Shown here: in pieces, positions 16,105 to 26,356 of the stretch
Numbering within the stretch: position 1 is the stretch's first letter
How the letters are laid out: the number at the start of each line of letters is the position of its first letter
Assembly: GCA_002383485.1 (NCBI GenBank)
Contig: DFYY01000037.1
Coordinates: forward strand, 81,150-145,149
Direction of reading: 5' to 3'
DNA from: Bacteroidales bacterium UBA4070
GTDB taxonomy: Bacteria > Bacteroidota > Bacteroidia > Bacteroidales > VadinHA17
DNA length: 64,000 nucleotides
Translations under genes and position numbers: made by a program
Notes under the pieces: model-generated
Database searches by the model: none
What the model saw: the letters and a program-made list of their open reading frames with translations, nothing else
What the model was told of the DNA's origin: nothing

Positions 16105-17130
16105 TCAACGACTTAGAAGGCTTAACCAAAGTGCCCTGACATTATTCCAGTCGAAGCTAGCTGCTTTAAGCCTCGCCGCCGTTACAATTTGAATATAACG
16201 TTCATGATTTTGCAGCAAAAAACAAATTCCTGCAGTTAGAGAGCCTGCATCGCCCGTATTGACTAATAGTGCCTCTTGTTGATCAATTACCAAGTATCTG
16301 ACACCTCCTGGATTAGTGGAGACAATGCATAGCCCCAGCGCCATTGCCTCAATCACACTGACCGGAGTGTTGTCAACATTTGTTGTATTGATGAAAAAGT
16401 CATAATTCTCAGACAGAGATATCCAATCTTCTTTCGACAGTTTCCCTGTTATCTTCACATGCTCTTCTGTACCTTTTTGTCTGATATAATCTTTGAATTC
16501 TCCAAGGCTTCCATCCTTATCAGGTCCTACCATGCAGAGTTCCGCATCAGAATGAGTTTGGAGCAGACCTTCAAGAACATCAGCTGCCATGAGCGGATTA
16601 TACTGGCGGTGAAACGATCGCACCCACAGCAGCTTTGGGCGGGGTTTTTGGCGCAATCTGAAAGGGTATTTTGAGATATCTATACTGTTGGCTATGACTA
16701 CGGTGCTAAACCCAGCTATTTCGAATTCGTGTTTAAGATATCCCGAGACAGCTACGTTGGCATATGAATGATTGAATAAGTTGGTGCATTCGCGTTTCGA
16801 ACGCTGCAACCGTTTAGGCAGATCGCCACCATGAAGAATTGGGAGATATTTTGTGCCAATGATTTTAGCCAGTCTGCCCGCGAGGTATGCATACCAAAAT
16901 GCAGAAGTGCTGTAGGTATCAATAAGTATGTAATCAACCTGCCTGCCTGTAGTTGCTGTTTTCCACAAAATCTCAGTCAAACGCAAAAAAGGATTCTTGC
17001 GGGTCCCAGCATAAATAACTGTATAATCCTCTTTCTCAAGCAAAGGACCTAGTGTTTCGATAACACCAGGTGTAAACCCATACCGTGAAAGCTTATTCCC
17101 GATATACAATATTTTAACTTTCTTCTTCAA
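16105..17130 (-). CDS. Glycosyltransferase family 4
   Basis: 341 residues, GT-B. N-terminal KILYIGNKLSRYGFTPGVIETLGPLL, acceptor-side LPILHGGDLPKRL, and C-terminal donor domain with KITGKLSKEDW, NTTNVDNTPVSVIEAMALG (the E-x7-E region) and STNPGGVRYL. Its start overlaps the stop of the polymerase gene by 17 bp. A single-residue transfer in the repeat unit is likely; sugar specificity cannot be read. Confidence 0.82.
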   Translation of the reverse strand: MKKKVKILYIGNKLSRYGFTPGVIETLGPLLEKEDYTVIYAGTRKNPFLRLTEILWKTATTGRQVDYILIDTYSTSAFWYAYLAGRLAKIIGTKYLPILHGGDLPKRLQRSKRECTNLFNHSYANVAVSGYLKHEFEIAGFSTVVIANSIDISKYPFRLRQKPRPKLLWVRSFHRQYNPLMAADVLEGLLQTHSDAELCMVGPDKDGSLGEFKDYIRQKGTEEHVKITGKLSKEDWISLSENYDFFINTTNVDNTPVSVIEAMALGLCIVSTNPGGVRYLVIDQQEALLVNTGDAGSLTAGICFLLQNHERYIQIVTAARLKAASFDWNNVRALWLSLLSR

Positions 17131-18484
17131 TTAAATCCATCTCATTGACAGAAAGGAGTGATAATCCGAATAACAAAGGGCTTACATATGTTCTCATTGC
17201 AGCATGGAGAGTTGTAAAAAATGCAATCATAAACAGGGCTAACAGTATTGCACCGAAATGCTCATTCCGGGTTCGCCTGAAAATCCTCACGCCAAGACCC
17301 ACTAATATTATGAAGTATATCAATCCCAACAGCCCATGCTCTGATAGGAGTCTGCTTGTTTCAACATGAGACAAGAAACCCTTTGTGTCATTTCTCAGAT
17401 GTCGTGAAGCCCCCACTCCAACTCCTAGAACGGGATGGGCCTTCCATAGTTCAAGGTCATCAATAAAGATCTGCAGTCTATTTGAAGTAAGAACGTTAAG
17501 CGTTTTTTCCTTTCTTCCGGCAAGGGTTCCTGCTGTCTCTCCCTGATACCGTTGTGCAAGCAATCCGCCGGTTAGCTTGTCGGCATATATGAATGTGAAT
17601 ACTATAACCAGCAAAACCGGTAGTGCTGTCACCACCGTCCTTACAGGCTTGAACGCTTTCTCCCCAACAAGGTTCCCACTGTCCAATAATAGCAATAATA
17701 AAATTCCTAATGCGCCTCCAATCATCCCGCCTCGCGAAAATGTAACAAGGCCCCGGAATATGAATAGTAACAACATTGCTAGATCAAGCCACCTGTAACC
17801 TGTAAGTTGCCAATTTTTTCTCCAAAAGAGAAAAACAAAAAAAGCACCAAGTCCCAGAGCTGTTGATACTTGATTTGTGCCGAAGCCCCCGGAAGTTTCA
17901 AAATTTGCCCCAAGGTTGAATTCTACTGTCTCCAGATTTGGGGTCTTTAAAATAACGAAGGCAAGCACTGATACCAGAGGGTAAAACATCAGTCTGATTG
18001 TATCAATGAAAGCATCTTTCTCGATCTCCTGTCTGCTGAAGAAGACCACTGCAAGAGCAACATTAATCGGACCGATCAAATTGAAAACAATATTTTTAAA
18101 TGTTGTCTCATCTGCTAAATCAAAGAAGGCTCCTGGAAGAAGCAGGGCAAGCATCAGCCAACCAATATATCCCCTCCTGTGCCCCTTAAGAATGCCGAAG
18201 AGCAGCAGGACGAGGAGCAAATATTTGCCCAGCTCATAAGGGACAAAGGGCGAGGTGCGCGACATTCGGGCAAGAAGTTCAAATGATGTCGCGTAGGAAA
18301 TTAGAAATACCAAAGGCACGAAAGTACCATCTGTTCTTCTTAATAGGTTTATCCCGGTTGTCAGAAGAACAAAATAAAACCATGCGATGAATACCCATGG
18401 CGTTAGCGTACTAATCGCACCGAGCGCTACATGAAAAAGAACCCAGAAAAGAGGAGATCTACTATATAGGATGTAGTTAATCAT
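17114..18484 (-). CDS. O-antigen polymerase/ligase-like membrane protein (Wzy candidate)
   Basis: 456 residues with about ten to eleven hydrophobic segments. A large periplasmic loop at about 300-385 carries LAQRYQGETAG..KEKTLNVLTSNRLQIF and HPVLGVGVGASRHL, the Wzy_C/O-antigen ligase pattern. It is the only such gene in the island, so it probably polymerises the repeat units flipped by the product of 26353-27792. Wzy and ligase cannot be told apart by sequence alone; being inside the GT operon favours Wzy. It overlaps the upstream GT by 4 bp. Confidence 0.8.
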   Translation of the reverse strand: MINYILYSRSPLFWVLFHVALGAISTLTPWVFIAWFYFVLLTTGINLLRRTDGTFVPLVFLISYATSFELLARMSRTSPFVPYELGKYLLLVLLLFGILKGHRRGYIGWLMLALLLPGAFFDLADETTFKNIVFNLIGPINVALAVVFFSRQEIEKDAFIDTIRLMFYPLVSVLAFVILKTPNLETVEFNLGANFETSGGFGTNQVSTALGLGAFFVFLFWRKNWQLTGYRWLDLAMLLLFIFRGLVTFSRGGMIGGALGILLLLLLDSGNLVGEKAFKPVRTVVTALPVLLVIVFTFIYADKLTGGLLAQRYQGETAGTLAGRKEKTLNVLTSNRLQIFIDDLELWKAHPVLGVGVGASRHLRNDTKGFLSHVETSRLLSEHGLLGLIYFIILVGLGVRIFRRTRNEHFGAILLALFMIAFFTTLHAAMRTYVSPLLFGLSLLSVNEMDLIEEES

Positions 18485-19560
18485 TCTGTTGATAACCTAT
18501 TTAAAAGAACAGCGTATTCCTTCATGAATTTGTCGGGACCATATTCCATATTAACATGTTCACGGAATTTTTCACCTATTTCTTTTGCCATAAATTGGTT
18601 TTCGATTATCCATTGTAATGCGTTGGCAACTTCACCAAAATTATGAGGAGGGACCACTTTACCGTAACGCCCATTACCAACCACCTCTGCACATTGCCCC
18701 ACATCAGTCACTACCACCGGCAAGGCTGCCATTCCATACTCGAGCAAAGCAACAGGAAGCCCTTCTGAAACAGAAGTGAGTACCCCGCAATCAGCTGAAG
18801 CAAGCAGCGAGGCTGTGTCCTCGACAGAGCCATGCATTTCAATAATATCTTCCAACTTGAGTTCTTTGATTAGCGTCCTGATCATGTCGCTATATTCCTG
18901 ATTGTCAGCAGAACCTGCCAGAATGACCTTCAGTCTCTTCGGAAGATTCATTTCATTAAGTTCTGCCACTGCCCTTATGAGTGTGGGATGATCTTTCTGC
19001 GGGCGAAGATTGGCAAGGCACACGATTGTGAACACCTTCGGATCAGACTGTTTAGAAACAATATTCAGCAGTGGAAAGTTATTGATCATAACAATTCTCT
19101 CAGAGGGAACCTTCATATTCTGTCGTGACCATTCAACAAGTTCCTGATTCACTGAGATAATCCCATCAATTTTGGACGAGATTAGTTTATAAAAATAAAT
19201 TTTCTTCCTGTCATAAATTTTTATCCCGAGGTGATCATGCCAGATGATTTTAAGGCTTCTCAGGAATATTTTTGCCGCCACCGCCCAGAACAGGGAACTG
19301 GAATGTGCATGTACTACCGAAATTTCGTTATCCCTGATAATCCTGATCAAACTCCTGAAGGCCGCCAGATCAACAGGGCTCTTTTTTTTAAGCAAGCAAT
19401 ATCTAACCCCCGGAGTTATGAATTTTTCAAGCGGTCCGCCTTCCCGCGATGCACATAATGTAACATCATGACCACTCTCATGAAGCACATTCGAAATGTT
19501 CACGCACATCCGTTCCGCACCGCCGGAATGAAGGCTGTCAATTAATTGGAGGATTTTCAT
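18481..19560 (-). CDS. Glycosyltransferase family 4
   Basis: 359 residues. IDSLHSGGAERMCVNISNVL (about 7-26) is the GT4 N-terminal signature; LANLRPQKDHPTLI and SEGLPVALLEYGMAALPVV with E-x7-type spacing form the donor site. Retaining GT-B enzyme, cytoplasmic face. It overlaps the polymerase start by 4 bp, so both belong to one operon. Confidence 0.86.
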   Translation of the reverse strand: MKILQLIDSLHSGGAERMCVNISNVLHESGHDVTLCASREGGPLEKFITPGVRYCLLKKKSPVDLAAFRSLIRIIRDNEISVVHAHSSSLFWAVAAKIFLRSLKIIWHDHLGIKIYDRKKIYFYKLISSKIDGIISVNQELVEWSRQNMKVPSERIVMINNFPLLNIVSKQSDPKVFTIVCLANLRPQKDHPTLIRAVAELNEMNLPKRLKVILAGSADNQEYSDMIRTLIKELKLEDIIEMHGSVEDTASLLASADCGVLTSVSEGLPVALLEYGMAALPVVVTDVGQCAEVVGNGRYGKVVPPHNFGEVANALQWIIENQFMAKEIGEKFREHVNMEYGPDKFMKEYAVLLNRLSTE

Positions 19561-19595
19561 TTACATCTGGGTAATACTTACGGTTATAAGCTAGA

Positions 19596-20447
19596 TTACC
19601 CTGTTTTAACTGCAACGCACATTATATTAGGGCCAAAGTACTTACCAACAATGGCTTTCATAAGGAACTTGTACATATTCAAATCCGCCAGATTCATATA
19701 TGGAAAAGGCCTTACTTCCAAAAGTACCGGGGTAAAACCATAATAAGGTAAGATTTTATGTAAATTTTGCCGATTAAAGAAATTTACATGAACAGGAGGC
19801 GGGCTTTGATACAACCTTGATTGTTCTTTTTCGTAGTTTTTGAATTTATCACTGTTGGGCACCGTGAATCCCAAAAAACCATTTGGTTTTAAGCTTTTCC
19901 GGATCATTCTAAGACATTCATCCAAATTATCAATGTGTTCCAATACTTCAAAAGCGAGGATTGCGTCAAATTGCTCTTGAAACTCATCCAGCGCTTGATA
20001 TCCGGAAGATTTTATGGGGAGACCTTGCTGGGCAGCATTAATTGCAATCTCTTCATTTAATTCAAAGCCGATATAATCATGACCCGCATTGACTAATTCT
20101 TGAGCGACAACTCCAACACCCGCACCAATCTCTGCAGTTGAATATTTTTTCTTTTCAGTAAATATTTTCTTCAGTACTCTTCTCTTATTATACCCTAAAG
20201 CAGGATGGCGACCCTGATTGATTAACTCTTCCTGAAGGCGATGCTGGTTGTAACCAGGGTCATTATTATACAGATCACTATATAGATTCTTAGCATCAAA
20301 ATTATCTTGGGACTCTTCAAAAAATATCAGGCCGCATCTATCACATTTTACCAATCCCAATGTTGGCAGATATGGAGTAATTTCGGAAGAACATACTTTA
20401 CATAAAGGATATTTTATTCCGGTTGGCGTTTTATATTTTTTCATCAT
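19596..20447 (-). CDS. Class I SAM-dependent methyltransferase with zinc-ribbon-like N-terminus
   Basis: 283 residues. Residues 18-41 hold CKVC..CDRC, a possible zinc ribbon; then EIGAGVGVVAQELVNAGHDYIGFE is the SAM-binding motif I and the acidic ribose-binding residue. LAFEVLEHIDNLDECLRMI and LKPNGFLGFTVPN complete a Methyltransf_23-type domain. It probably methylates a sugar or repeat-unit end. It lies between two GT4 genes. Its substrate is unknown. Confidence 0.82.
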   Translation of the reverse strand: MMKKYKTPTGIKYPLCKVCSSEITPYLPTLGLVKCDRCGLIFFEESQDNFDAKNLYSDLYNNDPGYNQHRLQEELINQGRHPALGYNKRRVLKKIFTEKKKYSTAEIGAGVGVVAQELVNAGHDYIGFELNEEIAINAAQQGLPIKSSGYQALDEFQEQFDAILAFEVLEHIDNLDECLRMIRKSLKPNGFLGFTVPNSDKFKNYEKEQSRLYQSPPPVHVNFFNRQNLHKILPYYGFTPVLLEVRPFPYMNLADLNMYKFLMKAIVGKYFGPNIMCVAVKTG

Positions 20448-20505
20448 AATATGTTCGTTAGAGGCTTATGTCCATTGCTTTAGAGTTTTTAGCAATATTT
20501 TCACC

Positions 20506-21630
20506 TCATTCCAGGAGCTTTGACATTGTAGCACAATACCTGTCTATTGTAAATTTATCACAGTAGGTTTTACGTGCATTTTTGCTCAAATTGAAATGAC
20601 TTGATATATTTTTTTCTACTCTTTCAAATACATTCATGATTTCCTGCTCAGAAGGAGCAAACAAATAGCCTTCCACCCCGTCCGTCAGATACTCCGCTAA
20701 TCCTGTCTTTGTTGAAAGCAATAAAGGAACTCCATTCATTAAGCTTTCTATGCCAACAGTCGGAAGGTTATCTGATAGAGAGGGAATTATAATAAAGTCT
20801 GACCCCTTTATATATTCATCCACCTCACTATACTTCTTATGCCCCTCAAAAATAATGTTTGGATGGACTTTTGCTGAAGCCATTATCTGTTCCGCCAGAA
20901 AACCAGAACCGGCAAAATGTAGTATAATTTTCGACTGCTTTTCCTTTTGGTATTTTATAAATGCTGATATCAGGATATTAATGCCTTTTGACGGATCCAG
21001 TCGACCCAAATAAGAAATTGAAATTTTTTCAGTATTTTCATTTCCGGGAAAGTTCCCGTCAATATATCTGTCAACTAACGGATTTAGTATTACTCTGCAC
21101 TTGCTATTAACTAGTCGACCCTTTTTATTTTCAAACAATTTATTAAAATCCTTCCCTGCTAGGTTAGAAGGACAAATAATGTTATCACAGAAAAGGTTAT
21201 AGTATATTTTTTTTCGTAATAGCAATAATCTATGCTTTACGGTGCCATTCTTACTATCAATAATGTTCGCGGTTGAAAGTGTATGGTAGTAAACATACGT
21301 TCGCGCATGCCAGAATGACAGGATTTTTGAAACTAATGCTGCAATATTGCTGCCGACAAAGTGAGCAATGACCTTGTCAGGTTTATATTTTATGTACAAT
21401 CTTGAGAACCACAGGAAGGACCTCAGTCCTGTCGGTCTTCTGCCATATGGCCATGAATAAACATGGATAAATCCAGAGTAATCACTAATCTTTACAGGAT
21501 TATTGAACTGAGGTTTATGAGAAATAAATAAAACATTGAATCCGTTTTTAGCCAGGTAATTTGCCAGATGAAAACTCATTCCGGCAAATGTTTCTTCGGT
21601 ATAATTATGGACAATACATATACAATTCAT
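20506..21630 (-). CDS. Glycosyltransferase family 4
   Basis: 374 residues. N-terminal YTEETFAGMSFHLANYLAKNG, then SYLGRLDPSKGINILISAF and SLSDNLPTVGIESLMNGVP (E-x7-type donor motif), ending with a helix typical of GT4. AT-rich compared with ileS, as are its neighbours, pointing to acquisition of the island. 58 bp separates it from the methyltransferase gene. Confidence 0.85.
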   Translation of the reverse strand: MNCICIVHNYTEETFAGMSFHLANYLAKNGFNVLFISHKPQFNNPVKISDYSGFIHVYSWPYGRRPTGLRSFLWFSRLYIKYKPDKVIAHFVGSNIAALVSKILSFWHARTYVYYHTLSTANIIDSKNGTVKHRLLLLRKKIYYNLFCDNIICPSNLAGKDFNKLFENKKGRLVNSKCRVILNPLVDRYIDGNFPGNENTEKISISYLGRLDPSKGINILISAFIKYQKEKQSKIILHFAGSGFLAEQIMASAKVHPNIIFEGHKKYSEVDEYIKGSDFIIIPSLSDNLPTVGIESLMNGVPLLLSTKTGLAEYLTDGVEGYLFAPSEQEIMNVFERVEKNISSHFNLSKNARKTYCDKFTIDRYCATMSKLLE

Positions 21631-21672
21631 GCCCTGATAATTCAGAAAATACTTATTAAGTAATACTTGCGA

Positions 21673-22788
21673 CTATAGCAGTTTTTTGACAACATCCTCA
21701 AATCTTTCCAGCGTAAACTCCCTTGACCAAGCCATTGCCTTTTCGCATTTTTCATGGTACAAGGTCTGGTTAGATATGTATCCGGTAATAACAGCAGAAA
21801 TCTGCTTAACGTTTTCATTAACCAGGTTACCTCTATCACCGTTACCTAGCATTTGAGGCACGCAGCTTAGAGCAGTTGTTATAGGCAGACATTTCCACCA
21901 CATGGATTCAGCCACAGCCTTAGGCCAGCCCTCCGATCTTGAAATAAAAATGAGAAAATGTGCATCCTGAAGCACCCTTTTTACTGTCTCTCCATCAACA
22001 TTCCCGAGCAGTGATGTCTGACCTTCTAAACCATATTCGGCGATCTTGCTTATCAGAAGTTCCCTTTGCGGCCCATCGCCGCAAAATGTAAGAGTAGCAT
22101 TTATCTTCTTCGTAGAAAGCTCCTTCAGGACTTCAAGACTTCTAAGAGGTGACTTGTTCTCTGTTAGCGTTCCAATAAAAGCCAGTTTGATCCCTTGCTT
22201 AAGAGGACTTTTAGATACCGCTGTCCGGTCTTTCTCAGAATAGGAAGCAGTGAAGAAAGGCTTAATGTTTTTTGTTTGGTCGGGCCAGTTCCCATAGACC
22301 AGCGCCGTCATATTGCGCGTGAGGAAGGTGTTTCTCAGAATCCGTTGCTGGAGCCTGTAGCTCCAAGGTTGTTTGCTGTTCCAGTCCCAGTTGCTTGCGT
22401 ACTTAGCAGTTTTCTTTTTATGCGGAAACAAGATCTGAACAAAACAACCTATTAATCCGACATTCCCGGGGCATCTGAGGTGAATGTGGTCTGCCCTTCT
22501 CATTCCCTTGAAAACAGGTATGACAATCTTAGGAAGGGAAAAAATTGTCTTTAGGATGGCCTTCAAACTTAATATGTCAAATTGACGTGTAGTTAGAAAT
22601 GATATTCTGTCATGATCATATGATAGATCGATTGGACCAGGTGATCTGTTATTATCCAATGGTGCAACTATGATTACCTCATCTGCATATTTCAACCATA
22701 AATTCATTTCCCTGACATAAGGGCCATAAGCATAATAAGAGCCTAAATAATGTTTATGAGATACATGTGTAATAATGGTAAATGTCAT
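21673..22788 (-). CDS. Glycosyltransferase family 4
   Basis: 371 residues, GT-B. KHYLGSYYAYGPYVREMNLWLKY at the N-terminus, LAFIGTLTENKSPLRSLEVL at the domain boundary and ISRSEGWPKAVAESMWWKCLPI as donor site. Acts on lipid-linked intermediates in the cytoplasm. It lies 15 bp downstream of the GT2 gene. Confidence 0.84.
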   Translation of the reverse strand: MTFTIITHVSHKHYLGSYYAYGPYVREMNLWLKYADEVIIVAPLDNNRSPGPIDLSYDHDRISFLTTRQFDILSLKAILKTIFSLPKIVIPVFKGMRRADHIHLRCPGNVGLIGCFVQILFPHKKKTAKYASNWDWNSKQPWSYRLQQRILRNTFLTRNMTALVYGNWPDQTKNIKPFFTASYSEKDRTAVSKSPLKQGIKLAFIGTLTENKSPLRSLEVLKELSTKKINATLTFCGDGPQRELLISKIAEYGLEGQTSLLGNVDGETVKRVLQDAHFLIFISRSEGWPKAVAESMWWKCLPITTALSCVPQMLGNGDRGNLVNENVKQISAVITGYISNQTLYHEKCEKAMAWSREFTLERFEDVVKKLL

Positions 22789-22803
22789 TGAGAATAAATA
22801 TTG

Positions 22804-23808
22804 TTATTCGGATCTCACTGGTGGACAAACAAGAACTCCAAACCAAGCTGATATTCTTCCCAAAAAATCCAATAATGCATCGCTTCTCTTAGGTCCGGTA
22901 ATCACATTTAGAAGTCTGATTTTCGCCAATAAAAGAGTTGTTGCATGCCATTTAAACCTCGCATTCAGGGAGGGATTAGGAAAACGGACGTGCCATACGT
23001 ACCAACCGTTGCGAACGACCATCTTACCATATTTGAAAAGATCAGGTCGGCCCGATTGTTCATGATAATGCCAGACTTTTGCATTTGTATTAACATATAG
23101 CTTACCATAATTTAATGCTCTTACGCAAAAATCAAAATCCTCGTACAGGCTATAACCATCAAAAAATGTTGAGAATTTAATATGATCAAATATTTCCCTT
23201 TTATATGAAGCAATTCCTCCCATGAAGTGCTCCACCTTATAAACTTTTCCGTTAGGTGGTAAAACTGAGCGCCCATGAGAAAAATCAGGGATTAATCCCG
23301 GCTGTAAGCTTGGTAGTAGTCCAAAAAGTTTTCTTGCCTTGTACCTGAGTGGTTCCGCTGCTACCCACCCATCTATTTCATAATATTTAAACCTGTTATA
23401 TTTTGCCCCTGGTTCCTTCCTGAAATAGTTATTATTCTGAAGATCAAGCCCGCCTGCACCGATTGCAGCAGGGCAGGACCTATAAGTCTCAAGCAATACC
23501 TTGAAATAATCTGGTTCTACCTTAATGTCGTCATCAAGAAAAGCAACAATTTCAGTATCATCTGCCAATTTGGAAATACCGAAGTTCCTCTGACGGGTAA
23601 GGCCTCGATGCTCTTCATTTACTTTATAATAATTAAGTCTGACGTCTTCGGAAATAAACGTGGACACAATATCGCTTGTACCATCATCCGGCGAACTGTC
23701 AACAATGATTATATCCCGTGGTTTGATTGAGCATGAAACAACAGAGGTCAGTAAATTCAATAATGCCACGGGTCTTTTATAAGTGCAAATAATAAGTGTT
23801 AGAATCAT
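22804..23808 (-). CDS. Glycosyltransferase family 2
   Basis: 334 residues, GT-A fold. ICTYKRPVALLNLL at the N-terminus, IIIVDSSPDDGTSDI, VAFLDDDIKVEPDYF with the DDD metal-binding motif (about 92-94), and a later GYSLYEDFDFCVRAL acceptor/catalytic block. Inverting transferase. It overlaps the upstream GT4 gene by 4 bp. The only GT2 in the island. Confidence 0.88.
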   Translation of the reverse strand: MILTLIICTYKRPVALLNLLTSVVSCSIKPRDIIIVDSSPDDGTSDIVSTFISEDVRLNYYKVNEEHRGLTRQRNFGISKLADDTEIVAFLDDDIKVEPDYFKVLLETYRSCPAAIGAGGLDLQNNNYFRKEPGAKYNRFKYYEIDGWVAAEPLRYKARKLFGLLPSLQPGLIPDFSHGRSVLPPNGKVYKVEHFMGGIASYKREIFDHIKFSTFFDGYSLYEDFDFCVRALNYGKLYVNTNAKVWHYHEQSGRPDLFKYGKMVVRNGWYVWHVRFPNPSLNARFKWHATTLLLAKIRLLNVITGPKRSDALLDFLGRISAWFGVLVCPPVRSE

Positions 23809-24962
23809 AACCTCCGTTCAGCTACTTTTTCATAAAAATCAATAGTTTTTTCTACTATGATTTCTTCTGAAAAGTTCTCTTTCACTCTTGATCTTGCACT
23901 GTTTCCCAAAGATGTCTTTAACTTGTTGTCATTCAGGATATCAATTATGTGTCCTGCAAATTTTTTATGTTCAGAAGGATTACATAAAATACCAGAAACT
24001 CCATCTTCTATAATTTCATGAGCCCATCCAATATCTGAGGCTACAACAGCTCTGCCTATAGCCATTGCTTCAAGCCATGTGACCGGAAATGCTTCAGCAT
24101 AAGAAGGAAAGACACAGACACTGGCAGTGCTGTAATATTCATTCATCCGCTCATTAGGAATTTTACCAAGATATCTAACTCTCTTAAAGGCTTCCTCAGA
24201 AAATAATGATTTCATTAATTTCCATGTTGAAATGCTACCTGTCTTAATATCAGGAGTATCGCCTCCTACAATTACTAATTCAGCGGACTTGCATGATTTA
24301 TTGACCTCATTAAAAATCAGTGGTATGTCCAGAACACCTTTCTTTCTTATTAATGTCCCGGCATAAAGTATTTTCCGATTATTATCTGTTAAATCATTAT
24401 CGAAACTACCTTCTGCTGCCGGAAGACTAATGCCGTTCGGAATAATTTCACAGGGCAAACTCAGATTAAAAACCTCATTTGTTATTTCGGCCGCAAACAC
24501 GCTTACTGAAATATATGCATCAGCCTTCTTCAGGGCCTGCTTTTCCAGAAAATAATTATGAAATTTTACGGGTCTTTTATCCAAACGGCAGAAATATGTA
24601 TCGGAACCATGCAATTTGATCACAACCGGGCAATTGAGCTTCATGAAGGCAGTAATGCCTGTCCAGTCAGGAGCTTCGACAATATCTAATTCCCCTCTAG
24701 ATACATATTTGTTAATTGTGTTTTGAATTTTTTTCCTCGTCAAATACCATGATAGGCCTCTAAATTTAATATTTCGTATCTGAACAATTTTAATATTTCC
24801 CTCCAAAAATTCATGATCTATTTCCTGGCCATATACGAATACAGTAGATTTATACCCAATTTTATTCAATGAGTATGCTAAAATTTTGATGCTTGTTCCA
24901 ATTCCACCTGATGAACCAGTCTTTATATGAGGATATTCCGATGTTAGAAATCCTATTCTCAT
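23805..24962 (-). CDS. Glycosyltransferase family 4
   Basis: 385 residues. SGGIGTSIKILAYSLNKIGYKS glycine-rich N-terminal loop, APDWTG, KLHGSDTYFCRLDKR, then LYAGTLIRKKGVLDIP and FPSYAEAFPVTWLEAMAIG with the donor-binding glutamates. It overlaps both neighbours by 4 bp (tight operon). Confidence 0.87.
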   Translation of the reverse strand: MRIGFLTSEYPHIKTGSSGGIGTSIKILAYSLNKIGYKSTVFVYGQEIDHEFLEGNIKIVQIRNIKFRGLSWYLTRKKIQNTINKYVSRGELDIVEAPDWTGITAFMKLNCPVVIKLHGSDTYFCRLDKRPVKFHNYFLEKQALKKADAYISVSVFAAEITNEVFNLSLPCEIIPNGISLPAAEGSFDNDLTDNNRKILYAGTLIRKKGVLDIPLIFNEVNKSCKSAELVIVGGDTPDIKTGSISTWKLMKSLFSEEAFKRVRYLGKIPNERMNEYYSTASVCVFPSYAEAFPVTWLEAMAIGRAVVASDIGWAHEIIEDGVSGILCNPSEHKKFAGHIIDILNDNKLKTSLGNSARSRVKENFSEEIIVEKTIDFYEKVAERRL

Positions 24963-26356
24963 CCTACAATTTTTTCAAATGCCTGAATAATTCTTTCATT
25001 GGCTTCTTGCAGAGGGTACAAAGCAACTTTTTGATGCCACTTCCTACAATCTTCTACAATCATTTTGGAATTATATAACGCGAAACGAATTTTATCAGAC
25101 CATTGGTTCTTATTAGTTATCCAAACTACTGGCACTAAATCTTCAATTGTCTGAAAATGTAGGTACTTGTAAATACGATTTATGTCCCATTTATGACCGT
25201 CTTTTAGTTGATAATTAATATAAATACAAGGTTTATTATAAACCACAAAATCATGAGCCATTGTACTTCCAATATTTACAACAAATTCAGAGTGATACAC
25301 AGTATTTACTAAGAGAGCAGTGTCCTCTCGCTTGGCTACTTGCCGATCCCAACCCGCTTTAGGATCAATACTACTCCAGAGCGGTCTAACCTCCGAAATA
25401 TTATCCTTATTCCTACACAATACTTCGTCAAATCTACCAGAAGTATCCACTGGACATCTGCGAAATAAAATATGAATTTTTTTTGCATCTCTTGAATTCC
25501 ATTTTCTGATGGCTTCCGCTAAATGATCCAAGTATTCCTGATCATATGGTGATGTGGTAATGTCATCGCCGGAAAAACAAATCCATAATCTGTCTGCTGG
25601 TAGATTATACTTTACAGCAAAATCATTTCTGGTAGTGATTATCTCTTTATCAAAATACGGGACAAATTGAGGTGTACCTGTAATTAGAATGCGATCATCA
25701 TCTACTTCAGGATAATAGGTCTGTAATTCCTTTTTCATGTGTTGACTCCAAACAAGGTAAAAATCAGCATCAACATATAAATTACCTTTTGGCAAGTTAT
25801 CCCATGAGTAAATAAAACACGCTGTGGGAATTGAACAATTTCGTGAAACAATCAATGGTGCTATAGCTTTTGATGCCCTTTGGTGTGTGCAAAATATCAG
25901 ATCGGGATTTAAGAACATAATCTGATCTTCACATTTCTTATAATATTTCAATCTGGAAAAATTATAGCCATATTTTCTTTTAAGTAATCTAAGCTCTGAA
26001 TAATCCTTATACTTTAAAGTTAGAAACTCTTGATAAATAATCCTTAATATATCTCTTAATGACTTTATTTGAATTCTGAATATGTGACTTAAATATACCG
26101 GATTATCGAATTTTTTTGCCTGCCAGCGAAGCATGCCGATAGACCACGCTCTTCTTTGAATTTCAATTATTGTGTTTGTGTGTTGCTCTTTCGGCAGAGG
26201 AATTTTGTTAACTCTTTGATCTTCAATTAAACTTAAGACATTTTCGTCTGCCCAAGCAACAATCTCATGACCAGCATTTATTGCTCTTTCTACAAAATCA
26301 GTATAAATAAAATTGCGTACCCCGACGCCGTCAGGAAGTAAAAGGAGTATTTTCAT
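24959..26356 (-). CDS. Putative GT-B-like surface carbohydrate biosynthesis protein
   Basis: 465 residues, no membrane segment. The N-terminus MKILLLLPDGVGVRNFIYTD and C-terminal half (GTPQFVPYF, CFSGDDITTSPYD, HILFRRCPVD, VNIGSTMAHDF) look like a two-domain GT-B protein, and IYSWDNLPKG..DFYLVWSQ is a motif shared by uncharacterised capsule proteins. Not a GT4 (no E-x7-E). It is next to the flippase and near the nonulosonate genes, so it could transfer the nonulosonate, but no sialyltransferase family motif was recognised. Function unassigned. Confidence 0.55.
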   Translation of the reverse strand: MKILLLLPDGVGVRNFIYTDFVERAINAGHEIVAWADENVLSLIEDQRVNKIPLPKEQHTNTIIEIQRRAWSIGMLRWQAKKFDNPVYLSHIFRIQIKSLRDILRIIYQEFLTLKYKDYSELRLLKRKYGYNFSRLKYYKKCEDQIMFLNPDLIFCTHQRASKAIAPLIVSRNCSIPTACFIYSWDNLPKGNLYVDADFYLVWSQHMKKELQTYYPEVDDDRILITGTPQFVPYFDKEIITTRNDFAVKYNLPADRLWICFSGDDITTSPYDQEYLDHLAEAIRKWNSRDAKKIHILFRRCPVDTSGRFDEVLCRNKDNISEVRPLWSSIDPKAGWDRQVAKREDTALLVNTVYHSEFVVNIGSTMAHDFVVYNKPCIYINYQLKDGHKWDINRIYKYLHFQTIEDLVPVVWITNKNQWSDKIRFALYNSKMIVEDCRKWHQKVALYPLQEANERIIQAFEKIVG

